Shown here one piece after another: positions 1 through 11,485 of a stretch of 64,000 nucleotides of DNA (positions are counted from its first letter, which is position 1; the number at the start of each line of letters is the position of its first letter). Source of the DNA: Diphasiastrum complanatum. Lineage: Eukaryota > Streptophyta > Lycopodiopsida > Lycopodiales > Lycopodiaceae. The stretch lies in assembly GCA_029204225.1 (NCBI GenBank), contig CM055102.1, positions 7,501 through 71,500 of the forward strand, given 5' to 3'. A program made the translations under genes and the position numbers. The notes under the pieces are model-generated. The model made no database searches and was not told where the DNA came from. It saw nothing but the letters and a program-made list of their open reading frames with translations.

Positions 1-776
1 ACTCTCCTTTTACTCAGGCTCTAAACCTTGGGGCATTCCTAAACCCTAAACTCTCGGACGCATTCCTGAAAGATTCGCAGTTATCGACACTTTTCGGATG
101 GCCTATCATCTGTTGGCTCCGAGCTCGTAACCTACAGGGTTACTTGGTTCACAGTAGATTTCACTGATGTACTTCCTCACCCTCGGAGCATTGGCTCGAG
201 GTTTTACTATGTATTGTTCACCCTTCGAAGCATTTGCTCAGGGTTTTACTCTTTCCATTGTAATCTTCACCCCTTGAAGCATTAGCTCGGGGTTTTACTG
301 CTTTTCAGGTAGTTTAGCTATTTTTGCCCCATGCCTATTTTTAGCAGTTTTTCTGCTTCATCGGCATTGGTTGGTATTGCTAGTCTTAGCCACTTTTGTT
401 ATTTCTGCAGTTTGTGCTTCTGATGCTCCGTCGGCTACATTCGACCTAACGGTTATTTTCGTCGGTCACTTTTTTAAGCCCAACGGTCATTTTTTAGCCG
501 TACTTGCACTTTAGCCTACTAGCACTTTAGCCCTACCTGCACTTTAGCCTACTAGCACTTTGGACCCTTGGAAGCATATGCTCAGGGATCATTCCATTTC
601 TTCTAGTATAAAAACCATATCTTGGCTCACTTTTGCTCTCACTTGTAGTTAGTACTTTTTGGAGAGTGTGGGGTCTGTCCACCTCTTCCTTAGCGCCACT
701 GATGAGCTCTCACGAGCGAAACTAGTCTGGCTTTGCTATTGATCAGTACTTTCTCTTCATTTGTGTGCAAAAGTGT

Positions 777-780
<4 letters not shown>
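1..780. repeat. degenerate tandem and LTR-like sequence at left edge
   Basis: No protein is recognised here. Three degenerate units of about 45 bp, each with a GCATTnGCTC core followed by GGTTTTACT, lie at about 178-300. A second short tandem motif (GCACTTTAGCCTACTA) recurs at about 505-565. A TATA-like CTAGTATAAAAAC stands at about 603, as in an LTR or promoter, but no partner LTR is visible in the window. It may be the edge of an LTR element that begins outside the window. Confidence 0.4.
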
Positions 781-982
<202 letters not shown>

Positions 983-1108
983 CTTCCTCTCACTCGCTTT
1001 ACATGTGATTAAGATATGTTATGATCCGTCTTTCTTTAGTTTACTACTCTGATTCGTTCATTGTATCGTTTATCTTCTTCTCTACTGCTACATATTTCTC
1101 TTAGTTGT

Positions 1109-1162
1109 TTAACCCTAAACCCTAAATCCTAAACCCTAAACCCTAAACCCTAAACCCTAAAC
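1109..1162. repeat. interstitial telomere-like repeat (CCCTAAA)n
   Basis: Seven consecutive units of CCCTAAA (one is ATCCTAA-like) match the Arabidopsis-type plant telomere repeat. Ordinary retrotransposon and gene sequence follows on the right, so the tract is interstitial and not a chromosome end. Confidence 0.9.
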
Positions 1163-1360
1163 ATTTATCTCTTTTGCTTAGTGTCACTGCTAGCCTTGTT
1201 CCGCTGTCCTAAACCCTAAACCATAAACGTTTATCTCTTTTGCTTAGTGTCACTGCTAGCCTTGTTCCGCTGTCCTAAACCCTAAACCCTAAACATTTAT
1301 CTCTTTTGCTTAGTGTCACTGCTAGCCTTGTTCCGCTGTCCTAAACCCTAAACCCTAAGC
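1162..1360. repeat. 66-bp minisatellite carrying telomere repeats
   Basis: Three tandem 66-bp units start at about 1162, 1228 and 1294. Each runs from CATTTATCTCTTTTGC through CTAGCCTTGTTCCGC and ends in two or three CCCTAAA units. One unit has CCATAAA instead of CCCTAAA. The telomeric motif is therefore part of the tandem unit. Confidence 0.9.
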
Positions 1361-1654
1361 ACTTTTATTTTATTTTTTTAAATTTTACGTTTTCTAAAAA
1401 TTCATAAATAATCACAGTCAGTTAGTAAGCAATCGAAATCAAAAATTCGATTGACTGATCGATTCTTCATAAATGTCCATCAGGCATGCAAGACATGCGA
1501 CATTAATCTGATTTTTTACTTTACGAAATTTACATAAAAATTCAGTGTTACGAAAATTGTCAGCTATAAATTCCAGTTTTGTATCTATCTGTCAAAGTAC
1601 ATGTGTATGACCACTCAAAACATATCTAACTAATCCATGCATGTCAAAATCATG

Positions 1655-1715
1655 TGCATCTCTCAGCCCAATTCACATATTCAGTGAATTTAATTCTAAT
1701 AAAGTACACTGGAAA
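1655..1715 (-). pseudogene. short integrase patch from a second copia family
   Basis: Reading the minus strand, about 20 codons (VYFI...KFTEYVNWAERC) match the integrase of the copia element at 58.4 kb, minus about eight codons. They are fused to the end of an unrelated copia integrase C-terminus. This is a chimeric join between two copia families. Confidence 0.7.
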
Positions 1716-3010
1716 ATTTGCATGATAGGAAGTTTCACCTTCCACTTGCCTTCCTTCAACATCATATGCGAGCCTGCTTGGCTCAGATCTTGCTCGTGTA
1801 GATCTGCTTGGTGTGGTAGCTTGAATTTGCTCCTCCTCAAGCCTCGGCCTCAACTTTTCTTGAACAGCGTCAAGATTAATAATTGATCTTGCATGAGACT
1901 CCTTGACCTGTGCATCATCCAAGTTAAACTTCTGATCTTCATGGAAGATCACATCTCTACTAACAACATCCTTGTCAGTAGAGGGTAAATAAACTTTGTA
2001 TGCTTTTTTGGTAGATGCATATCCTACAAAGATTCCTTTTACTGCACTAGGATCTTCCTTCTTTCTAGTTTCTAGAGGCACATGGACAAAGCATACACAA
2101 CCAAAAAAATCCTAAGATGATCTACCTTAGGCTTTTTCTTATACAACATCTCAGATGGTGTCTTTCCTCCTATTGCAAGATTTGAAAGCCTATTACAAAG
2201 ATAGTTTGCACATGCAACTGCCTCTCCCCAAAATTCTTTAGGTAGGGAAGCTTCTAGCCTAATGGCTTTTGCACATTCACACAAAGTTCCATTATTTCTC
2301 TCAGCAACTCCATTTTGCTGAGGAGTATATGAACAATAAAACTCTCTTTGAATACCCTCTCTCTCACAAAAGTCTTTAAACTTATTGGAGATGTATTCTC
2401 CTCCACTATCACTTCTCAAAGCTTTCAACTTGAAAGGAAACTGCTTTTCTATATAAGCTTTGAAAGTAAGAAAAACATCATAGACATGGCTTTTGAAGAC
2501 ATCATATAGATCCAAGAATATCTTGTATAATCATTTACAAAAGAGACAAAGCAATTTGCTCCTCCTTTGCTCTTAGTTGATGAGAAATGAACATCAGAGT
2601 GCACAAGTTCAAATGATGCTTTGTCTTGATACTTGATCTAGGAAAAGGCCTTCTGTGTGACTTTGCCAGCACACAAGCTTCACAAGGTAGAAGCTCCTTT
2701 GACAATGTCTTTGGTAGACCAATAGTTTTTTTTTCTTTGACCATAGATTGCATGGCTTTGAAATTGGGATGTCCCAATCTCTTGTGCCATAGATCCTCCT
2801 GTAGAACCTTGGTCTCATATGCAATATATGAAATGTTAGCACTCTCCTTAGAATCTAGTTTGTACAACTTACCAATTCTAGATCCCCTAGCAATAACGTT
2901 ATTTTCTCTTGAGATTATACACTTGTCAACTTGAAACGTGACATCCAATCCACTATCCTACACTAATGAGATTCTTAGTCAATCTAGATACATACAGTAC
3001 ATCATGTAAG
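1716..3010 (-). pseudogene. Ty1/copia pol fragment (protease end to integrase)
   Basis: On the minus strand this reads, in pol order, the end of the protease linker (LYVSRLTKNLISVG near 2960-3010), the gag-pre-integrase HHCC zinc finger (WHKRLGHPN with CEAC), the integrase core (SDSGGEY, then QQNGVAERN), and the integrase C-terminus (ETRKKEDP, VGYASTKKAYKVYLP). Three open stretches, 2535-2948, 2072-2515 and 1650-2081, are in different frames, so at least two frameshifts are present. The first catalytic Asp region near 2550-2600 is displaced by one of them. There is no reverse transcriptase, RNase H or LTR. It is a dead fragment; integrase would have inserted element DNA into the host genome. 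Confidence 0.9.
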
Positions 3011-3019
3011 CAAAAAAAA

Positions 3020-3250
3020 TTTAATATAGGACGAACAACATAAGACGGATAAGGTGGAGCATACTGCGAGGAAGACACATAACCACCAACTACCATCATC
3101 GCTCGCATCTCTATGATGGTCTTTTCCACACTATCCATGCGAGCTTGCACGAAGAGGAAGTACCATCAGGCAAACGGGCAGCCACTGTAGGCGGATTATG
3201 GACAGGACTAAGCACAGGGCTAGGTGGTGGTGATGGAAGAGCAACGGGTG
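3020..3250 (-). pseudogene. proline-rich linker with short helical segment, unidentified
   Basis: The minus strand reads a Pro/Ser-rich stretch (PLSPPVALPSPPPSP) followed, after a stop, by QARMDSVEKTIIEMRAMM, which could form a short helix, and a Pro/Tyr-rich tail. It abuts the copia fragment. It may be a piece of a gag-like or transposon protein; I do not recognise it. Confidence 0.35.
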
Positions 3251-3269
3251 GACTGAGCGGAATATCAAC

Positions 3270-3640
3270 TCTATACCGATTAAAAAGGAGAAAACAAAAT
3301 ACAATTTAACTCTATCCACTGGGAGTACCAATACTCTAGAATTAATTGGTTTAAATAGCATCTTACCAAGAAATCAGATTCCTAGACCAGGTATATGCCT
3401 GAGAACTATACCACTCCCTTAGTTCCGTCAAGATCGGCTTCAAAAAAACTCCCACTGGAACCAATTAATACTGCTTGACCACGAACAACGGTACTCAAGT
3501 TCCAAAAAATTGGCTTAGCTGAAAATGTCAAAGTGACATGCATATTATCTCAGGTTAAATTTTTGACAAACAAACACCAAGAAATCGGAATTTCTTTAAC
3601 TGGGTGTTATTAGCCTTAACTTCCAAAGTTGTTCCGATTT
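3270..3640 (-). repeat. repeat, contiguous copy of a sequence split elsewhere
   Basis: The reverse complement of 3450-3630 matches 12660-12905, and the reverse complement of 3270-3440 matches 15068-15235 (for example GCCGATCTTGAC, GTTCTCAGGCAT, GGTACTCCCA). Here the two halves are adjacent; at 12.6-15.2 kb they are separated by about 2.16 kb holding a coding sequence. This copy therefore looks like the uninterrupted form. From 3641 to 3888 I see no gene. Confidence 0.7.
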
Positions 3641-3888
3641 CGAACAACTCACAACTAAGAAATGTCAAATTTTTTTCCAAGCCTTGATTAACAGGCATGT
3701 ATGCAAACAATTAGCCAATTCCAAAATTGACAACCATTCATCACATGCATGAAACTAGTTCAAGACACTTTGCACAAGTGTGCTAGAAGCCCAAACCAAA
3801 AGGTTTCAAAACATAAAAAACCATAGGTCTCACAAAAACACAAACCCTATCTTATTCAAGATAAAGAAGTCTTAGGGCCGGCTTCCAT

Positions 3889-5000
3889 TCAACAACATCC
3901 GAGAGGGAGAGAGAGATTCAACCAAAGATTCATCCAGCTGCAACTTTTTCTGAAGAGAAAGCTTCTCAGCCGCAGGCCTCCTCGATAACAATTCGAATAC
4001 TCATATCTCTTGCATGTTTTCACAATTGGAGTATGTTCTTTTTCGAACTTGACATTCTTTAGTTCCATCTTTACTAGTTTTTGAATCTTATCTTGAGTTA
4101 TAGCATCGACTTCTTGGATATAATAGATGATTTCTTTTGCTGAGTTCGATAGATATTGGAACCATGAAGGATTCTCTAGCTCAGGGGTTTTGTTCTTCTT
4201 GTTCATCTTCTAATTCCATTCCCTCCTCCTTTTTTTCAATAGCAAGTATGTGTTCTTTTTCAACATCTGTTGAGTGTTGTTGAACTTCTTTAAGTTGATG
4301 TGGCTTTGCATTGCGAATCTAACTTGTTCCTGCCGCATCAAGTGTGTCAGATATAGTGTCTTCAACAATTTCAATCACCATCCTGCTCATGTCAACCACT
4401 GATGGTGTCGCAAATACAACCCTTCTACCTTGTAAGGCTATCAACTCTTCGGGCATCAACAAATTAAAATGGAGACACAAGTGAGATATGTGTGCACCGA
4501 AAGCAGCAAATTTGCCATGCTTTAATTACCTTTGAAACACTTTAAATGCGATAGATGCAAAATCTACTTCAACTCCTTTTAATGCATTAAGATTGTATCC
4601 AATATTTTGTAAGGATATGGTAGCGTCCACATTAGTACCAAAAAGAACATGATTTGAATATTTACAAATTTTTTGAATGGAGAATCAATTATCATCGAAT
4701 CTGTAAGCTTTTGTAGGCATGAAAAAGTTGCCTTGGAACAACGACTCCTTGTTCATTTCTTCTCGGATAATGGATTGAACTGTCATGTTTGTTGGAAGAT
4801 GTAGTGCAGTAGTGAATGTTGGTTCAATAATATGTATTGTAATATATCGTAGATGAACTTGAATCGTCGTGTCAGTGATATTTACTATTCCCTTCACAAA
4901 ATCATTGTTGACTTCTATTAATACAATAGATGGATCAACTACAAAAGCTCAAAACCCAAAAAGGTCTTCACACGTGTCATTACGCAAGGGAAGGCCACTG
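3889..5000 (-). pseudogene. degenerate unidentified reading frame
   Basis: The minus strand holds protein-like sequence in at least two frames. An upstream part at 4685-4897 (containing TALHLPTNMTVQSIIREEM) is followed by further protein-like sequence (MPEELIALQGRRVVFATPS) and then a Lys/Glu-rich part at 3889-4206 (WFQYLSNSAKEIIYYIQEVD). Stops and at least one frameshift break it. It lies just upstream, in its own sense, of the repeat at 3270-3640. It could be the 3' accessory frame of a gypsy element or part of its gag, but I cannot identify it. Confidence 0.4.
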
Positions 5001-5199
5001 CTCCAGGCCTGCCGGGGAAGTATGTTTCGTTTAGAAAGGTATAAATGAGAATTGCCTTCCATTAGTAAAGATTTTATTTAATTTAGGTATTATAAGGTTT
5101 TTTTGAAAATAATATAATATGACTAAAATAAAAATACATTTCTATGAAAGTAAAATGTATTAAATGTTGTCAAGACTCTTTGAGTTTTAATTTTCGACC

Positions 5200-5887
5200 A
5201 CGTGTTTCTCTGGGACACCCGCCAACTTGTCTTGTTTTTGGTGGCTACAGAATCGAAACAGGTGCTTCAGAAGTTCAGCAGGAACATGTGAGCGAGTGAG
5301 TGAGTCCTCAGGGTCTTACCCACTATTCTCCCTTAGCCGACCAGCGCTTATTCAGAGTCTACACAGAAAGAACGAGAGACAGCAGAGGACGCAGAAAGAA
5401 CGAGAGACAGCAGAGGACGGGAGATGCTTACGAGCGCTGCGCAATCTTGTCTTTGCTTCACGTTATCAATCGGCTGGGAATGTAAAGGAGCAGCTTTAGC
5501 TGAAAAACAAAGCGACCCTAGAGAAGATTGTCTTGGGTTGCAATAGATTGTAAGAACAAGATTCTGCTTCAGATCGAGAAAGTGGTTTTGGATTACAATA
5601 GATTTTAAGATTCTGCTGACCGACGCTTCAGATCGAGAAAGTGCTTTGTAAGACAAGGCACGTATATCATAATACTGGCTTTGGCTTTTAGAAAATGATG
5701 ATGAGCTCCTTCGTTCTGCTGCTGGTTTGAAAGATCACTTCCATTGGCTCGATTTTCACAACGCGTTTACGGATCTAGTTACACTTTAACTAGATTAAAT
5801 CATTTTAGCTTAATACTCTCAGGCTGCTGCTGTTGCCTTGTGACTGCTGCATGTTTGACTGGCAGGGGGCGGCACTGTGAGTTCACC
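5200..5887 (+). promoter_or_regulatory. upstream region / probable 5' UTR of the PLD gene
   Basis: This stretch lies directly upstream of the PLD start codon. It has a perfect 28-bp tandem duplication (5364-5391 and 5392-5419, AGAAAGAACGAGAGACAGCA core). It also has a second degenerate duplication of about 55 bp at about 5530-5645, in which TTCAGATCGAGAAAGTG occurs twice. A plausible intron acceptor (TTTGACTGGCAG) lies 23 bp before the ATG, so a 5' UTR intron is possible, as in other plant PLD alpha genes. No convincing TATA box was found; GGTATAAATG at about 5038 is a weak candidate. Confidence 0.5.
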
Positions 5888-7108
5888 ATGGCGTTTATTC
5901 TATTACACGGAACCTTGCACGTGACCATCTGTGAGGCGGCGGATCTTTTGAACGAGCATCGTCTGACCGGTGGTGCGCCCAAATTTTTCAGAAAGGTTTG
6001 GATCACATTCATGTCACAGAAACTAGTCTAGTAGCCATTCAGCTCAGTTCTAGGTCCATTTCAAGCTAATCTCCTAGTTTGTTATGAATAGTTGAAGCTG
6101 AAGAACAGAAAACCAATGGAAAATAATTTGCATTCATGATTTGACTAGTAACGTCGTGGATTGACTGGCGGTGTTGAAATCTAGTTTCTTATAAGTGGAA
6201 CTCTGGGTTTCAGCTCTCAAGCAGGCTATCGCTCAGTAAAATAGCATGTTGAGTGCAAATATAACTTTAAGGGTAGTTAGGTTATAGAGATGTCTTTGTC
6301 CCTTTTAGATCATGTCTTTGGTGCATAATCTACGTTTGCTTGAGCCATTTTCCTTTGCTCTTTCACCGTGTGCAAAGGGGCGATTTCGGTTTAGGGAACA
6401 GTTTTTACTACTGTTCGTCGCTGAAAGCTGTTAGTTAAATTTGGAGGAGCCAGGCGAATTTCTTCTGGTTTTGCACGCGCATGGCATATATAGACAGTTG
6501 TCGGGAAGCACATTGTCTCAATTGTCTAAAAAAGGGAGGCGATTTTAGAAAATTGCAGCCACTCAATGTCAAGGGAACCAAAGATTGGGATCCCATTGCA
6601 TTCTTTGACAAATTCCCCGCACTACCTGTAATTGTTAAGTGAACTATTCACGGTTCCAAAAGTGCGTTTAATGCTTGGAAAGCTTGAGGACTAGAGCATT
6701 GTTCCATCTGTTTACTATATTTAGTAGCACTAATGCCGATCCTCATTTCACTTCTCTGCTTGGGTATGCTAAGATAACATTAGGTCATGAATTGTTGTAA
6801 CCTCCCACAAAGAACTAACGAAGTTTTGGAAATAGATTACGCTAAGAATATAATCAGATGTACGACCTCAAGTAGTTTTCAACTTTCTGAATATTATATC
6901 AGAGTGAGCAATTGTTGTCTCAGAAGTGTTTGAGTTTTGAATACAGTGTCTGTATGGTGTAACTTTTGTATGCCTGAACAAGACTATACTGTCTCAAGGT
7001 TGACATTCCTCAACCTTCTTATATAAGATAAGTCCTACTTCCACTGTAGATTCTTGATATCCTGTATATCATGAGGTTAATTATCATCCTATTTTATGGT
7101 TACTACTG

Positions 7109-7140
<32 letters not shown>

Positions 7141-9813
7141 CCTTTATTCCTCCAGTTGCACATATTACATTTTAATCTTTTAGCAATTTTCTTTCTCATC
7201 TGCTTCATGTAGATGGTTGAGGGCTTAGAGGACACTGTTGGTGTGGGTAGAGGCTCAAGCCAATTGTACGCCACCGTTGATCTGGAGAAAGCTAGAGTGG
7301 GCCGCACTCGCATGGTTGAGCATGAGCCGGTGAATCCAGTTTGGAATGAATCTTTCCACATCTATTGTGCCCACAATGTTGCCAATGTGACATTAAGCAT
7401 TAAGGATGACAAGGCGGTGGGTGCAGTACTACTGGGAAGAGCAAAGGTTCCAGTGACAGACCTGTTATCTGGTGAGGTCGTTGAGGACTGGTATAATCTT
7501 TACCGTGACGATGGAGAAAAAGTTGGTGGTTCTAGGGTGCGTGCTCGTTTACAGTACTTTGATGTGACAAAAGATCGGAATTGGGATGCTGGTCTGAGGG
7601 ATGGCAGAAGATATCCTGGAGTTCCGTTCACCTATTTTCAGCAACGGAAGGGATGCAAAGTGACTTTGTATCAGGATGCCCACATGGCAAACAATTTTCT
7701 TCCCAAAATTTATTTGGAAGGGAATACCACTTACCAGCCCACCAGATGCTGGGAAGATATTTTTGATGCAATAAGCAATGCCAATCATTTCATCTACATC
7801 ACAGGATGGTCCATATACACTGAGATCACTCTTGTAAGAGATGCAGAGCGACAACTCGAAGGGAGCACTGGATTGACTCTAGGAGATCTATTGAAGAAAA
7901 AAGCCGATGAAGGTGTCAGAGTATTGATGCTGGTTTGGGATGACAGAACCTCAATACCTATTGTGAAAAAGGACGGTTTGATGGCCACCCATGATGAAGA
8001 AACTGAAGAATACTTCAAAGGTACCAGTGTACATTGCTTTCTGTGCCCACGACATCCAGATGACAGCCTTAGCTTTGTGCAGGAGTTTCAAATTGGCACT
8101 ATGTTTACACATCACCAGAAAACAGTAATGGTTGATGCTCCTGTGCCAGGCCATGGTTCTAGCCAGCGACGAGTTTTGAGCTTTGTTGGTGGCATTGACC
8201 TTTGTGATGGAAGATACGACAATCAATACCACTCACTTTTTAGAACACTAGATACTGTGCACAAGAACGACTTTCATCAGCCAAATTTCCCAGGGGCTTC
8301 TTTGGAAAAAGGTGGTCCAAGAGAACCATGGCATGATATTCACTCAAAGTTAGAAGGGCCAATTGCGTGGGATGTTCTTAGGAATTTTGAGCAACGATGG
8401 TTGAAACAGGCACATAACAAAGACCTGTTACTCCCTCTTAGGGAGATTGGTGAGATTGATCCCCCCTCCGAGGTCACTTACCAGGATGATCCAGATACTT
8501 GGAATGTGCAACTATTTCGATCCATTGATGCGGGAGCTGCATCAGGGTTTCCTGAAAATCCCGAGGCAGCTGCTGCGGCAGGTCTTGTGAGCGGTAAAGA
8601 TAACACAATTGACAGAAGTATTCAAGATGCTTATGTTCATGCTATTCGTCGTGCCAAGAATTTCATATACATCGAAAATCAGTACTTCCTTGGTAGTTCT
8701 TTTGCTTGGGACACTGATCAAGATGCTGGTGCTCTGCACATGATTCCAAGAGAGTTAGCTCTGAAGATTGTTAGCAAGATTGAGGCAGGTGAGCGTTTTG
8801 CTGTTTATGTTGTGGTGCCCATGTGGCCTGAAGGTATTCCTGAGAGTGCTCAGGTCTTGGCGATCTTAGATTGGATGAAGAAAACTATGGAGATGATGTA
8901 CAAGTCTATTGCTCAAGCTCTGCAGGCAAAGCAAATAGAAGATGAAAATCCAAGAGATTATCTTTCTTTCTACTGTTTAGGAAACCGAGAAATACACCGG
9001 GAAGCTGAGTACTTGCCGCCAGAGAGTCCTGAAGCAGAATCAAACTACAAGTTAGCACAGGAGAATCGACGATTTATGATTTATGTGCACTCAAAAATGA
9101 TGATAGGTGAAACCTTTTATTGTGACACAAATACAGATAAATTGTTGAAAACACTTTCAGTTTTTAGCATAGATTGTTGATTTCTTCATTTATGTATCAA
9201 GTGTTTCTGTTCTTATTATATTGTTGATATTTAGCATTAGAAACAGTGACCATGCTTTGTAAATTGCATGTCGATTAACTATCGAGGGTCTGCTAATTAC
9301 TAAAATATAAGATAGATGACTCTTGTAGTGCATGGTGTTGCAGCAAAGTACTTACTTGAATGTAATGTACCTGTGTTTCCAGTTGATGACGAATATGTAA
9401 TAGTTGGATCAGCCAATATCAATCAACGGTCCATGGATGGAGGAAGGGATTCTGAGATTGCGATGGGTGCATATCAGCCCCACCATACCAACACCAACAG
9501 GTTTGCACATGGAGAGGTCCATGGGTTCAGAATGTCTCTATGGTATGAACATCTTGGGAGATTGGACAACGTGTTCCTCCATCCTCAAAGCTTGGATTGC
9601 ATAAGAAAGGTTAATCAAATTTCAGATAATTTGTGGGACCTGTATGTTGGTGAATCTCCAGTTGACCTTCCAGGTCATTTATTAACCTTTCCAGTGGCAG
9701 TGTCAAATGATGGTACAGTCTCAGAGCTACCTGGTCGAGCTCACTTTCCAGACACCAAGGCAACAATCTTGGGTGCCAAATCTGATTATCTCCCGTCCAT
9801 TCTAACTTCTTAG
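5888..9813 (+). CDS. PLDalpha: phospholipase D alpha (three coding exons)
   Basis: Phospholipase D alpha hydrolyses phosphatidylcholine and similar lipids to phosphatidic acid and the free head group, at membranes, in stress and hormone signalling. Coding exons are 5888-5995, 7213-9106 and 9383-9813, giving 810 residues, the usual family length. The order is an N-terminal C2 domain (about 1-150), then two HKD catalytic motifs. The first, HQKTVMVD, has H337, K339 and D344. The second, HSKMMIVD, has H662, K664 and D669. [10 protein letters not shown] and [12 protein letters not shown] are also present, and the C-terminus is [10 protein letters not shown]. Intron 1 (5996-7212, GT-AG, phase 0) follows codon 36 and holds a CT microsatellite at 7109-7136. 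Intron 2 (9107-9382) splits the Val codon one residue before the second HKD aspartate. All catalytic residues are present and no internal stop is seen, so it looks functional. The ATG matches the family N-terminus ([10 protein letters not shown]). Confidence 0.97.
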
Positions 9814-10340
9814 TGCACTATGAATTTAGATCATCTTAAATCTCAACCTAGTCTTAGATATTGTAGGTGCTGTTGACAGAGTTAAACTTTTATGTTTGTT
9901 GCATTTGATCTTGTAGCTTTGTTGGTTCTAAATTTGAGTAGTACATTGCCTGAGGGTTGTTTCAGCCTTACTTGAGGAAAAGTCTTTTCAGTTTAACTGC
10001 TGCTAACATGCACAGATTGATGCATGCGAATAAGAAATTCTTCTAGGTTGTGAAGATAGAGACAAACTTGATGAATTCTAATATTAACGGTAGATCAAGT
10101 TTATCAAGGAAATAACCTTTTACAAAATAGTCTATTACATACAAAATAGTCATATGGTGCCTTTTTCATTCTAAACTAGCTTGCTGTTAATCCTGCTGAA
10201 ATTTTCTAGATGAGTTCTACATGACTTTTTTAAGTTGACATTGAGAGTGCTTCCAGAAAGGAGGGGGGTCGGTGACAGAGAACCTAATTGTTTTTATTGG
10301 TTACCTCTAGGTTGCATCCTAGGTGGCACAAATGGATGCC
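9814..10340 (+). other. PLD 3' flank, no other gene seen
   Basis: The sequence after the stop codon is AT-rich and fits a 3' UTR. The TTTTATGTTTGTTGCATTTGATCTTG tract at about 9887 and AATAAG at about 10029 are possible but unproven polyadenylation signals. No coding potential or repeat was recognised. Confidence 0.4.
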
Positions 10341-11260
10341 GATGTGGGATAAGTTCTGAAGTTGAAGAAAAAGCCTCTGAAATCAGTTGAATCTTTGGAC
10401 TCCGACAATGATTCTACATTAGATACTAGTTTAAGCTCTTCTAGTGACGATTTAGAATCTAAAACTGTTGATTCTTCTTAAAATGTTCGAGAAAGAAGAA
10501 AGAAAAGAAGCTGAAAAAGAAGACTAAGAATTATATCGAACCACCCAAATCAGAAAAGGCTCAAAAAAAGAACATCGCTGATCTTATAAAGCAAATGAAT
10601 TAATTAAAAGTCAGAATATCTAAAGTATTTGAAATTTAGTAGAAAGCACCAATCACAAATTTCGAATATTTGGCATGCTAGATGGCCTTATAATTGTGGC
10701 ACCCGAGGCCATAATGATCCAGAATGCCCTAAACCGCAAAGGCAGATTGGTTATGTACGCTTATGTTCTGATTGTTTTCGAGAACGGCACATCAACATTG
10801 AATGTCCGAAACTTCATAAAACAAGAGTGTTGATCAAATATGTACATACTCCTATAGTAGCAAAAGCGGAAGTTTTATCTAAGAGAATAGATGATGTGGT
10901 GCAAAGGGTGGGATTTACAAAAGAAGATATTGTTGAAGTAGTTAATTTGTCTTGGCTCAATGATATTGAAGAAAAATCTATTAAGCCATAGAAGAACATA
11001 CAAAGGAGTACAAAATGGAGTCTAGATTCAACAAACCTTTGACTTTAGAAGATCTAAAGAATGATCTAAATTATGATCATAATGCTCAAAAGCTATTTCA
11101 AAGAAATATATCAAAGGTCAATTTTGAGATTGAAATTGGTCAAGATTCAAAGAAAGTATCATTTGAGGAGGAAGAAGAAATTTCGACAACCTCCAAACTA
11201 TCAAAAGCTATCATGGATCCACGTCATCGAAGCCCACAAAAAATGAATATGATATAGTTT
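10341..11260 (+). pseudogene. gypsy gag C-terminal (nucleocapsid) remnant
   Basis: The plus strand reads an acidic Ser/Asp-rich stretch, a Lys/Arg-rich stretch, then two zinc knuckles at about 10690-10815. The first (NCGTRGHNDPEC) has lost its first Cys. The second (CSDCFRERHINIEC) has the complete C-x2-C-x4-H-x4-C pattern. After a stop at about 10991, a Lys/Glu-rich segment runs to 11257. Several stops lie upstream. Paired knuckles of this kind are typical of non-chromovirus Ty3/gypsy gag. No protease, pol or LTR follows. Confidence 0.7.
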
Positions 11261-11485
11261 TCAATATTGGTTTTTTTAACATCCATTACAACATTCGAAC
11301 AATTATTGGCATATAATAAATTGTTATTGGAGGCAACTCAAAAGCTTGGCTCAAACAAGGCGAAAAAGAAAGATCAAACTGCCATAGATTTTCTTGTTAG
11401 TAGTGGATCTGGACAATTTGTGCTACGTCCACGTCCTGCACATAAGATTTGGCATAATCATAGACTTGGATATTTGGTACTCTAG

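Noticed and set aside
1109-1163. A true telomere
   Set aside because: Only seven units, followed by more than 60 kb of ordinary sequence; interstitial.
9107-9180. A PLD ending at 9180
   Set aside because: The 24 codons after 9106 are intron readthrough; the family motif continues exactly at an AG acceptor at 9381-9382.
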